Part shown: piece after piece, positions 1 through 13,100 of the stretch
How positions within the stretch are numbered: position 1 is the stretch's first letter
Layout: each line of letters begins with the position of its first letter
Source: Podospora bellae-mahoneyi
Taxonomy: Eukaryota; Ascomycota; Sordariomycetes; Sordariales; Podosporaceae
Direction: 5' to 3'
DNA: 64,000 bases
NCBI RefSeq assembly: GCF_035222275.1
Contig: NW_026946359.1
Coordinates: 6,386,001 to 6,450,000, forward strand
Made by a program: the position numbers and the translations under genes
The notes under the pieces: generated by a model
The model's input: only the letters and a program-made list of their open reading frames with translations
What the model was told of the DNA's origin: nothing
Database searches by the model: none

Positions 1-1
1 G

Positions 2-328
2 GCCCAGCGCGAGCTTGAAAAGAACGCGCTCCCAGGCCAGCGCACCGAGGAGGAGGACGACGAAGAGGACGATGATGTGGGGCTTGGACGGCCATCAGGG
101 GCTGGAAAGAGTGGGGCGTTCTCTGGCGATGCGGAACGGCGAAGCGTGCGCAGTTCGGACCGAGACCTCTTGACAGGTGCAGACGCTGAAGCTAGTGACG
201 CGACAGCGGCAGGTGCCGGACGTGCCAGCGGGAGTCCTGAGGGTGGGGGTGGTGGGAATGGGGCCGGTAATGAGCCTGGCAAGGGCGCGGGGGCTGGCAA
301 AGTTGTTGGGGTCGAGTTCGATGGCTAG
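2..328 (+). CDS. 3' end of an unrecognised gene (acidic and Gly-rich C-terminal tail)
   Basis: The reading frame is open from the window edge to a TAG at 326-328, giving 108 residues with no start inside the window, so this is read as the C-terminus of a gene that begins upstream. The visible part starts with a charged stretch, then an acidic run (EEEDDEEDDD), then a low-complexity Gly/Ala/Ser region with a Gly run, and ends in VEFDG. No domain is recognisable. The acidic and Gly-rich composition is typical of disordered fungal tails. The antisense frame is also open over part of this region (95-463) but looks like a compositional shadow. Strand and reality are inferred only from the continuous frame. 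Confidence 0.5.
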   Translation, partial: AQRELEKNALPGQRTEEEDDEEDDDVGLGRPSGAGKSGAFSGDAERRSVRSSDRDLLTGADAEASDATAAGAGRASGSPEGGGGGNGAGNEPGKGAGAGKVVGVEFDG

Positions 329-1145
329 GGGGCGTGGAACTTGGACCATGGCACCACTTGATAACGCCCTACGAGAGCCCGGGGATGGCTGGGGAGTTGG
401 ATCTTTTATGCTTATCATTTTCCGCCAAGTTGGCACTCTGCTGCTTTTGCTGTTAGAAACCATCGTCGGTTTTACGGGTCAGGTTTTGTCTGGGACGAGC
501 GGACGGGTGTTGGGAGTCCGGCATGGAAACACCATTGTAAGTGAGCTTTTGCGAGGGAAACGCATGGCTTCTACTGATGCGCAGCTCCAAAGTGTTAGGT
601 ATCTAGATGATAGCATCACCAACTTACACAAATATCGATGGTTCACTCGCTCAGTGCACATTTGTCCCTCGCCCTCGTTGTACATGTTGCCTAGCCACTC
701 TCGCTAGAAATGCCGTCCCGATCGCTTGGCCCCTCATCCCTTTTTATTCCTGAGGACTGAGACCACCAGGAATTCTCCCCTTCTCCTTGCTCTCTTCATC
801 GCTTCAAATTCTACCCACCACTCAGTGAACATTCCATGCCTCGATCGCCCTGTCTTGGTCGCGTCTCAACAACCATGGGGAAAGTGGACCGCGTTCGCGA
901 CGCCAGTGTCACGATGGTTATCATATACAAACCCACGTTGCCGGGCACGCTCGCGGGCCGCTGTCAAGAACTTTTCTCGTCAGCTCCCTGAGGCTACGTC
1001 CCGCAGTCATTCTTTTCTGCCTCCGTAGCCAAGGCTGCTTTCTGCTGGCTCGTCACTTTGACAGTCCTGTTCTACCATCCGGCTTTTTACCTGCCTGTCT
1101 TTGCCTCCTAGGAAGTTGATTTTGTCCAGCGAGACAACCGCAAGG
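329..1145. other. Intergenic: 3' flank of the partial gene and leader of the WSC gene
   Basis: This stretch holds no ORF that I can support. From about 700 the plus strand becomes pyrimidine-rich (TCTCCCCTTCTCC, TTCTTTTCTGCC), as expected for the promoter and 5' leader of the WSC gene that starts at 1146. No clear TATA box was recognised. Confidence 0.5.
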
Positions 1146-4100
1146 ATGCGGAACCGGACGGGACAGGCCATTCTGGCCGTGCTCCTGACGATATTGAGTT
1201 TTGCGGGCATCACCGATGGACAAGCCTACTATGGCACAGTACAACGTGAGTTACAAGCCTGCGGTTCTGACAACTTTATCAATCTAGGATGCTTCAAGAA
1301 TTTCATCTCCGTCGCCCAGCCGACATATTTCCAGTTCGATCCGCAGGGCTATCTGCCGTCAGATCCCTCAAGGAGTTTTCCAGGATGGAGTCCCGGCTCT
1401 AACTACAACAACACCGCTACCGGTCTTGACTGTGCCCGAGCCTGCCGTGGTTTCGGGTACAAGTTTGCCGCCATGAGAGATAACTCCTGCAGATGCGGTA
1501 TCCAGCTACCTGTAGGATACAGCCCAACGCAAGACGCAGTCTGCCAGATTCCCTGCCTGGGCAACCCCAATCAGACCTGCGGTGGCGGCTCAGACGCTCA
1601 AATCTACGTCGACCCTTCCTTTGCTGCAAACTCGCAGGTGCCGATTCAAGCGCAAAACCCGTACATTGCAGGGTTTTATAACTACTTGGGCTGCTTCTAT
1701 CTCCCGAGTGGCATGCCCTCGGGTGACAGCCGTGCCATTTTCACCGTCCCCACGGTCGACGAGTGTTGGAACAGATGTGCTGGCCTGGGTTATCCCCTCG
1801 TGGCAGGCGTGGTAGATGCGTATGGACCAGGTCGTCTTGCCTTGAAAAGGGGAGAGCTAACATGAACTCAGCGGTTCAACTCGATGCTTTTGCGGAACCA
1901 CGTTTGGCTTTCCTTCATTTCGAGCTAGACCAGAACTCCTCCCTGTCCCTGGAGACTGCAACACAACATGTACATCACTTGGGGGGTAAGCAAACCCCCA
2001 ACAGTTCAGGGAAGGTAGTCTTAGGGATTACCGAGTTAACAAGATGTATCATAGTACCAACGGCAACTGCGATATTGCCACCGGGAGGTGTTGCGGCCGG
2101 GGACCGTATATGCCTGTCTATATCAACCCCGAGCTCCAGGGTTGCTACTCACCGATCATCCCGGGCTTTAAGGCAACGCAAGCTGAGCCAGACTATGAGT
2201 GTTTTGATCCCCCAACCAGTCTCCTGGGTCCCCCGAAGGTTCTGGCGCAGCCAAGTTATCCCTCCAGTTTAATCATCAACACCGGGCCAGCTCTGATTCG
2301 ACCTCCTTCGGTCTCAGCAGGTCAGCGTGTTTATCTGATCAACGGCTGCTACGGAAGCAGCGTATTTGGTACGGGTGGCGGAACGGGGGTCTTCAACTCG
2401 GCTCTTTCTCTCACGAGATTGAACATCAGTCCTGCAACATTGGAGAACTGTGCAAGCATTTGCAACGCAGGCAATTATGACGCGATGGGCATGGTCAACG
2501 GGAGGGACTGCTACTGCTCCCCAACCGTGAATAGCGGTCTCACATTCGACAATATGGGATTCTGTAGGGTTCCATGCGGGGATGCCAACAACATTGCTTG
2601 CGGTGCCCCGAACAGTCCGGTAGTTTACGCTGTCAATGGAGGGGGCGTGTTCTCGTCCTATGTGTCAACCCAAATTGTTACCCCTTATCCAACCTACAAC
2701 TGCCTTGGCCGAGCGACCTCCTTTACGACGACAAGCACAACCACAACTTCCACCACAACTTCTATTCAGACCAGTACATCGACTACCACCACAACTACAA
2801 CGTCTACCTCTACCTCTACATCGGCCACAGCCACCACCACCGGCACGACTACCTCAACCTCTACCTCCACATCCACAACAACCACGACGACTAGCACTAC
2901 CACCACAGCCACATCCACCTCCACCTCAAGTACTACAACCACCGACACGTCCACCACTAGCACTACCACTACTGGCACGTCCACCACGAGCACAACCACC
3001 ACAGGGACCTCAACGACTAGTACCACCACCACCGGCACAAGCACGTCGACAAGTCTGACGACGACCAGTTCAACATCTACCAGTCTAACGACCACAACCA
3101 CGACTTCAACTTCCACAAGTCTGACCACGACGAGTTCCACCTCCACGGATCTCACAACGACGACCACTACAACGACGTCTAGTTCAACCTCTACCAGTCT
3201 AACCACAACGAGTTCCACATCCACAGATCTAACAACGACGACCACTACAACGACATCCAGTTCTACATCTACCAGTTTAACTACGACCAGTTCTACATCT
3301 ACGAGTCTAACCACAACCACCACCACAACAACGTCTAGTTCTACATCCACCAGTCTAACCACAACAAGTTCCACATCGACAGATCTCACAACGACAACCA
3401 CAACAACGAGTTCAACATCTACGGATCTTACAACCACCAGTACAACCAGCACTTCCACGAGTCTAACGACCACCACTACCACAACCAGCTCGACGTCTAC
3501 AAGTCTCACAACGACGAGTACGACTAGCACTTCGACAAGTCTAACAACGACTAGTTCTACTTCTACAGATCTGACAACAACCACCACAACCACAACCTCA
3601 AGCTCAACATCTACAAGCCTTACCACTACAAGCACAACCAGCACTTCCACAAGTCTGACAACAACTAGTTCAACCTCGACAGATCTGACGACAACAACCA
3701 CCACCACAACAACCAGTTCAACGTCCACAAGTCTAACGACAACTAGCTCAACCGCTACTGATCTGACTACGACAACTACGACAACAACCTCCAGTTCAAC
3801 ATCTACAAGTCTGACGACGACCAGTACAACGAGCACCTCTACCAGTCTTACAACCACTAGTTCAACCTCGACAGATCTCACGACTACCACCACAACCAGC
3901 ACGTCAACATCCAGCACCACTACAGACACTACCACAACCACAACCAGCACCTCAACAAGCAGTACCACAACCACGGGGACAGAAACGACGAGCACAACGA
4001 CCTCCACAACAACTACAACGACAAGCACATCAACAAGCAGTACTACAACCACGGGGACAGAAACGACGAGCACAACAACCGACACAACCACCACAACTAC

Positions 4101-7100
4101 AAGCACTTCCACCAGTATTTCCACAACGAGCACCACGACGACGGGCACATCCACGTCCAGCACCACAACTGATACTACAACAACCACGACAAGCACTTCA
4201 ACTAGTGTTTCCACAACAAGCACTACAACTACGGGCACATCCACATCTAGCACCACAACTGATACGACGACAACCACGACAAGCACTTCAACGAGTCTTT
4301 CCACAACGACCTCCACATCAACAAGTATCTCAACAACCAGCACTACCACTACGGGCACGTCAACGTCGAGTACGACCACAGAGACGACAACGACCTCTAC
4401 ATCTACGAGTATTTCAACTACCAGCACCACCACTACTGGCACGTCAACGTCGAGTACGACCACAGAGACGACAACGACCTCTACATCTACGAGTATTTCA
4501 ACTACCAGCACCACCACTACTGGCACGTCAACGTCGAGTACGACCACAGAGACGACAACGACCTCTACATCTACGAGTATTTCAACTACCAGCACCACCA
4601 CTACTGGCACGTCAACATCGAGTACAACCACAGAGACCACAGCGACATCTACATCAACAAGTATCTCAACAACCAGCACCACGACCATAGATACTTCCAC
4701 CTCAAGTACAACCACAACCGAAACATCAACAACGAGCACCACCACCACTGGCACTTCCACATCAAGCACCACCACTGAAACCACAACAACGAGTACATCA
4801 ACAAGTATTTCAACCACGAGTACCACTACCACGGGAACGTCTACTTCAAGTACTACCACTGAGACTACAACGACGTCTACATCAACAAATATCTCGACAA
4901 CCAGCACCACCACCACAGGAACAGAGACTTCAAGTACGACAACAACCGGCACCTCGACAACAAGCACCACCACTACTGGGACATCAACATCGAGCACAAC
5001 AGCCACGGAGACTTCTACTTCAACAACCAGCACAACAACCACCGAGACATCGACTTCAAGCACAACAACCACCGGAACATCAACCACAAGCACGACCACC
5101 ACGTCGACGTCAACGTCAAGTACCACGACCACAGGCACATCCACGTCAAGTACAACCACAGAAACTACAACCACAACCACATCTACATCCACATCAACGA
5201 GTTTGACGACGACTAGTTCAACATCAACTAGCCTCACAACCACAAGCTCCACATCTACCAGTCTCACAACAACCACAACAACCAGCACATCAACCAGCCT
5301 CACAGAGACAATCATCTCAAGCACCTCGACCAGCTTGACCACAACAACCAGCACATCAACTAGCCTAACAGAGACAACTACCTCAAGCACCTCTACAAGC
5401 TTAACCACAACTAGCTCAACATCCACAAGCTTAACAACCACAGGCTCTACATCAACTAGCCTTACGACTACTACTACGACAAGTACGTCAACAAGTCTGA
5501 CCGAGACAACGACAAGCTCCACATCCACCAGCCTTACGACGACTACTACAACAAGCACATCAACAAGTCTGACCGAGACAACCACGAGCTCCACGTCCAC
5601 CAGCCTTACAACGACAAGCTCAACCTCCACAAGTCTTACCACTACCAGCTCAACATCAACAAGTCTGACAACAACGACTTCAACTTCCACCAGCCTTACA
5701 ACCACCACGACAACAAGCACGTCAACTAGCCTCACAACAACAAGCTCTACATCTACGAGCCTTACGACGACAAGCTCCACGTCCACAAGCCTAACCACAA
5801 CAAGCTCGACTTCCACCAGTCTTACAACAACCACCACAACCAGCACCTCGACTGACCTAACAACCACGAGCTCGACATCCACCAGCCTCACAACCACTAG
5901 CTCTACCTCTACAAGCCTTACAACTACCGATTCAACTTCCACGAGCTTGACAACTACCAGTTCTACATCAACCAGCTTGACCACGACCACCACGACTGAG
6001 ACTTCGACAACAAGCACCACTTCCACAGATATCTCTACCACAAGCACCACCACAACTGGCACGTCGACCTCGAGCACAACCACGGAGACAACAACCACAA
6101 CTACGAGCACATCAACAAGTCTCACAACTGCCAGCTCCACTTCCACCAGTCTCACCACCACGACTACGAGCTCCACTTCCACAGATGTTTCTACTACAAG
6201 CACTACCACTACCGGGACTTCCACTTCGAGCACAACCACAGAGACAACAACCACAACTACAAGCACATCAATAAGTCTCACAACTACTAGCTCCACTTCT
6301 ACCAGTCTTACCACGACAACTACGAGCTCCACTTCCACAGACATTTCCACGACCAGTACCACCACGACGGGGACCTCAACCTCGAGTACTACAACTCAGA
6401 CAACGACGACGACAACAGCGACATCCACTAGCTCCACAACAACAACAGACACATCGACAATCAGCACCACAACCACAAGTGTCTCTACAAGCAGTTCTAC
6501 AACCACTGAAACCTCAACCTCAAGCACTACAACAACCGGGACAGAAACAACTAGCACAACTACTAGTACTACAACAACTGGCACATCAACAACAAGCACT
6601 ACAACAACATCAACTTCAATAAGCCAGACCACTTCGACAAGCAGCACCACAACCACAGGGACAGAAACAACGAGTACAACAACCACATCCACAACCACAT
6701 CAACCTCTACATCGATAAGTGAGACCACTTCTACCAGCAGTACTACAACGACCGGCACATCGACAACGTCAACGACAACCACATCAACCTCCACTTCCAC
6801 CTCAATCAGCGAGACCACTTCCACAAGCAGTACCACCACAACAGACACATCAACAACATCAACAACCACAACATCAACGTCCATTTCCTCTACCAGCACA
6901 ACCACTACTGGCACATCAACCACATCAACAACAACTACATCAACTTCAACTTCCACCTCTACATCAATTAGCCAGACCACATCTACCAGTAGCACCACCA
7001 CAACTGGCACATCAACAACGTCAACAACAACTACGTCCACTTCTACCAGCAGTGTTACCACCACTGGGACAGAGACCTCGAGCACTACTACCACAACAAC

Positions 7101-10100
7101 ATCAACATCAACATCTGTGCGCGAGACCACGTCTACGAGCAGCACTACAACAACCGGCACTTCAACAACAAGTACTACCACTACATCGACGTCAACATCA
7201 ACATCTGTCAGCCAGACCACGTCGACTAGCAGTACAACCACCACTGGCACATCCACAACAAGCACAACAACTACCACAACATCTACATCAGTCAGCGAAA
7301 CCACGTCAACAAGCAGCACAACAACCACTGGCACCTCAACAACTGATACGACGACGACGTCAACTTCGACTTCAACCTCGGTGAGTGAGACCACATCAAC
7401 AAGCAGCACTACGACTACTGGAACCTCAACCACAAGCACCACTACAACGTTCACATCTACCTCTGTCAGTCAAACAACGTCAACGAGTAGCACAACAACC
7501 ACAGGGACAGAAACGACGAGTACAACAACCACCTCTACTTCCACCTCTGTGAGCGAGACCACTTCAACAAGCAGCACAACAACCACAGGGACTTCCACAA
7601 CCAGCACCACAACCACATCTACTTCCACCTCTGTGAGCGAGACCACTTCAACAAGTAGCACCACAACCACTGGCACCTCCACAACCAGCACTACAACCAC
7701 GTCCACATCTGTAAGCCAGACCACATCGACAAGCAGCACCACCACCACGGGCACAGAAACTACAAGTACTACAACCACATCTACTTCAGTTAGCCAAACG
7801 ACTTCAACAAGCTCTACCACCACAACCGGGACGTCAACCACGAGCACAACTACAACAAGCACTTCCACGTCTATTAGTCAAACAACGTCCACGAGCTCCA
7901 CCACCACAACTGGCACGTCAACATCAAGTACGACAACGACTGGGACGTCAACGACAAGTACGACGGCTACTGAAACGTCAACCACAAGCACAACTACAAC
8001 ATCCACATCTACATCAGTGAGCGAGACTACCTCCACAAGTTCAACAACTACCACGGGGACATCTACCACAAGCACAACCACCACTTCCACATCTACCTCT
8101 ACGTCCACATCAATTACCCAGACGACCTCGACAAGCTCGACGACTACAACCGGAACAGAGACCACAAGCACAACTACTACCGGAACGTCCACTTCAAGCA
8201 CAACTACTACCGGCACGTCAACTTCAAGCACAACGACTAGCACCACGACTACTGGCACCTCCACAACCAGTACCACAACCACAGGCACGTCGACGTCAAG
8301 CACCACGACTACTGACACTTCCACCACCTCCACAACAACTATTGATACGTCAACGACAAGCACAACCACAACGGGCACTTCCACAACCAGTACCACCACC
8401 ACAGGTACGTCCACTTCAAGCACAACGACTACTGACACTTCGACAACCTCAACGACTACTACCGGGACATCAACCACCAGTACCACCAGTACCTCGACTT
8501 CAGTAACCGAAACCACTTCCACAAGCTCAACTACTACCACGGGGACGTCAACGACAAGCACCACAACCACAACCACGTCAACATCAGTTAGTGGGACAAC
8601 CTCAACAAGCTCAACTACGACCACTGGGACTTCAACAACATCAACAACAACAACCGGCATATCGACGAGCTCAACCACCACCACAGGAACTTCGACTACT
8701 TCAACGACAACAACCGACACAAGCAGCACAACAACCACAGGCACGTCAACGACTTCAACTACAACGACTGGCACGTCAACTAGCTCAACTACCACTACCG
8801 GGACTTCAACCACGTCAACTACCACCACAGGGACTTCGACGACATCAACCACAACCACTGGGACTTCAACCACGTCAACAACAACCTCGACGACTACCAC
8901 TGGTACTTCAACAACCTCAACCACCACAACCGGGATTTCAACAACGTCAAGCACAACAACCGGGACTTCTACTACATCAACAACGACTACTGACACTTTC
9001 ACCACCGAGACCACCGAGACTTCGACCACGTTGACAACCACTATCGGAACTTCGACCACATCAACAACCACGTCGACGACTACTACAGGCACTTCAACTA
9101 CGTCAACTACCACCACTGGCACTTTGACAACTTCAACGACCACAACCGGCACTTCGACCACGTCAACCACCACCACCGGCACTTCAACCACATCAACAAC
9201 CGAGATTTCAACTACCTCAACAGCCACAACCGAGACGTCAACCACATCAACCACAACAACCGGAACTTCTACCACATCAACCACCGGTACTTCAACTACA
9301 TCGACAACTACAACCGGGACTTCGACTACCTCCACCACTGCCACCGACACGTTGACAAGCTCAACAACAACAACTGGCACTTCGACCACGTCAACAACTA
9401 CTTCCACGACAACCACCGGGACGTCGACCACTTCAACTACAACCACTGGTACGTCAACGACGTCAACGACCACCACTGGGACGTCGACGAGCTCAACCAC
9501 CACCACCGGGACATCAACAACATCAACGACTACAACTGGCACGTCGACAAGCTCAACGACCACAACCGGCACCGAGACATCTTCAACAACAACCACTGGC
9601 ACTTCAACGACTTCCACAACTACCACTGGCACGTCAACCAGTTCCACGACTACGTCGACGACAACTACAGGCACATCTACAACGTCTACAACAACTACCG
9701 GTACGGAAACGACCTCGACAACCACCTCCACAACAATCACCGGCACATCTACCACTTCCACGACGACAACCGGCACGGAGACCAGCTCTACAACCACCAC
9801 CGGCACGTCCACGAGCTCGACCACTACTACCGGCACTTCAACAACTTCAACGACCACCACTGGCACCTCAACGACGTCCACAACCACCACTGGTACATCC
9901 ACAAGTTCGACTACGACAACCAGCACAGGCACTTCAACTACCTCGACGACTACGTCAACGACGACTACCGACACATCTACAACAGCTACAACAACTACCG
10001 GTACATCAACAAGCTCAACCACAACCACGGGCACGTCCACAACTTCGACGACTACCACTGGCACCTCCACAACGTTCACCACGACCACAGGCACGTCAAC

Positions 10101-13100
10101 AACATCAACAACAACCACTGGTACATCAACAAGCTCTACCACAGCCACTTCCACAACATCGACTACAACTACAGGCACTGAGACAACTTCGACGACCACG
10201 ACTGGCACATCCACGAGCTCAACCACCACAACTACCACTGGCACTGAGACAACGTCGACCACCACGAGCGGCACTGAGACAAGCTCAACCACTACAACCA
10301 CCACCGGCACGTCTACGAGCTCAACCACCACAACTGGCACCGAGACAACATCAACCATCACGACTGGCACTTCAACGACGTCAACCACGACAACTTCAAC
10401 ATCTACAAGTCAAACCACATCTACTAGCAGTACAACGACTACAGGGACATCGACTTCCAGCACGACAACCACCACCACTTCCACATCCACATCCGTGAGT
10501 CAGACCACCTCCACGAGCAGCACGACCACCACTGGGACTTCGACAACCTCGACAACAACCACTGGCACCTCAACGAGTAGTACCACAACTACCGGCACGT
10601 CAACCACAAGCACAACAACCACCGGGACATCGACCACCAGTACCACAACTACCGGCACGTCAACGAGCTCGACGACTACGACGACCACTACCACGTCGGT
10701 CAGCCAAACTACGTCAACAAGCAGCACCACGACCACCGGCACATCAACAAGCTCAACGACTACCACAACCACCTCGACGTCTGTGACCGAGACCACTTCG
10801 ACGAGCAGCACAACTACCACTGGCACCGAGACAACCTCGACCACCACCACTGGCACGTCAACAAGCTCAACGACCACCACAACCACCTCGACGTCTGTGA
10901 CTGAGACCACTTCAACGAGCAGCACGACTACCACTGGCACGTCGACGAGCTCAACCACCACTACTGGCACCGAGACAACTTCCACTACCACCACCGGCAC
11001 GTCAACAAGCAGTACTACAACCACGACAACTTCGGTATCAACGAGCAGCACGACGACGACGGGGACATCGACAACCAGTACGACAACTACCGACACCTCG
11101 ACAAGTAGCACGACGACGACGGGGACGTCGACTTCCAGTACCACGACAACCACCACCTCCACGTCCACCTCTGTCAGTCGAACCACCACAACGAGCAGCA
11201 CTACGACTACCGGCACGGCGACGTCAAGCACCACCACAACCACCACATCCACGAGCCAAACCACGTCGACAAGCAGCACCACCACCACCGGGACGGCAAC
11301 ATCTAGCACTACGACGACGACAACGTCTACGTCCACCTCGCTCAGCCAAACCACCTCCACATCCACCGAGACAACCACGTCAACCACCACCTCCTCGGCA
11401 ACGGTGATCAGGGTGACGATCGCAACAACCAGCAGCACGTCAACAAGCGTCTCCACGACGAGCACCACATCGACCGTCTCCACAACAACCACGGCAACGA
11501 GCACAAGCAGTACGACGACCACTGGCACATCAACAACCTCGACCACCACCACCCAGGCCAGCACAACAACCACGGGCACAACGACGATTTCAACGACGCT
11601 CACCTCGGCCAGCACCACAACAACGGGGACATCCACCAGCAGTACCACCACCACTGGCACGGCAACTACGAGCACAACCACCACGACCACGTCAACCAGC
11701 TCGACGACCACCACAGAAACCACCACGTCCTCCGCTACCGTCATCAGAGTCACCATTAGCGGTAGCACTTCCACCAGCGTCTCAACAACAAGCACCACGT
11801 CCACCTTTTCCACCACGACGTCCACCACGGCAAGAAGCACAACAAGCACCACGTCCACCTTCTCCACCACAACGTCCACGACTGCCACCAGTACAAGCAG
11901 CACCGCTACCACTGGCACGTCAACCACGTCGACTACCCTCACCCAAGCGAGCACCACTACCACGGGTACGTCGACGACGACAACAACAACAACGAGCACC
12001 AGCTCCAGCTCCGTCTCCGTCTTCAGAGTGACTATCATCTCCACAAGCAGCACCACAACGGAGACATCCACCACACGGACGACGTCCACATTGTCGACAT
12101 CAACAACGGTCATCAGCACATCCAGCACCACAACTACCGGCACCGCAACGACGTCGACGACCGCCACCAGCACATCCAGCACAACAACCACTGGCACGGC
12201 GACGACCTCAACAACCACCACGGTGCCTAGCACAACCACAACTGGCACCTCCACCATCTCAACAACCATCACTTCAGCCAGCACAACCACAACCGGCACC
12301 TCGACCTCCCTGACCACAACAACTAGCACATCCAGCTCCACTGTCTCCATCTTCCGCGTTTCCATCCTCTCCTCCTCCACCACCACAACCTCAACCCGCA
12401 CGACAATAGTAGATTTCACCACCACTCGCACAACAACTGTCGACCTCACAGTCAATGGCGCCGGCCGTCAAGCCTCCGCCGCCGTCTCGCAGGCCCAAGC
12501 TGGACGTCAACAAGGCGAGGCCATCATCGTCGAGATTGACGTCTCTGGCACAAGCGTGGGTATTGTTTCTGCTACAACAACAGGAAGCGTCATGGTTTCC
12601 ATCTCTGGCACCACCGTACCAGTGGTTATCACCGCAGCGTCAGTGTTTGCCAGTCAGAGAAGCGCAAGCAGTGCCAGTGTGCGCAGTGCGTCACTTGCGA
12701 GCGTCGCTTCTGTGGCGAGTGTGAGCAGTGCAAGCAGGGCGAGTTTCTTGAGCGCAGCTGGGGTAGGGAGCAATGATGTGATTACGGCTGCGGCGGTTTT
12801 CAGTGCTCTGAGAGCAGAGAGTTCGGCAAGGGCCGCGTCCGCCTCTTCAGCTTCGGCTTCGGCTTCGGCTTCGAGGGCGGCAGCAGCAGGGAGACTGCCA
12901 TTGAGTGGACAAGCTATTGAAGTTGGACCTGTGTCCGCTTCGATTGATGTCGGAGTGGGCGCTTTGCCGGTTTCTGCTTCGGTGAACGTTGGTGTTGGAG
13001 GAGCGGCTGGTTCTCCCGGCTCGAGCACTTCAGGCTCTGTGACTCCTGTGCAAGCCGGAGCCGGAGCACCAGGCCAAGCGTCCATTTCTGTTTCCCAAGG

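Noticed and set aside
1246-1287. 42-nt intron-like segment (GTGAGT...CTAG) in WSC exon 1
   Set aside because: It is a multiple of three, very short, and its removal would delete the FINLG residues leading into the first WSC Cys. Retaining it gives a normal domain start.
2766-12455. Long antisense ORFs (1199, 836, 651, 352 codons) rich in Val, opposite the Thr/Ser tract
   Set aside because: ACN, TCN and AGY codons read on the other strand rarely give stops, so Val/Asp/Glu-rich frames arise automatically. They lack domains, and their ends follow composition, not gene signals.
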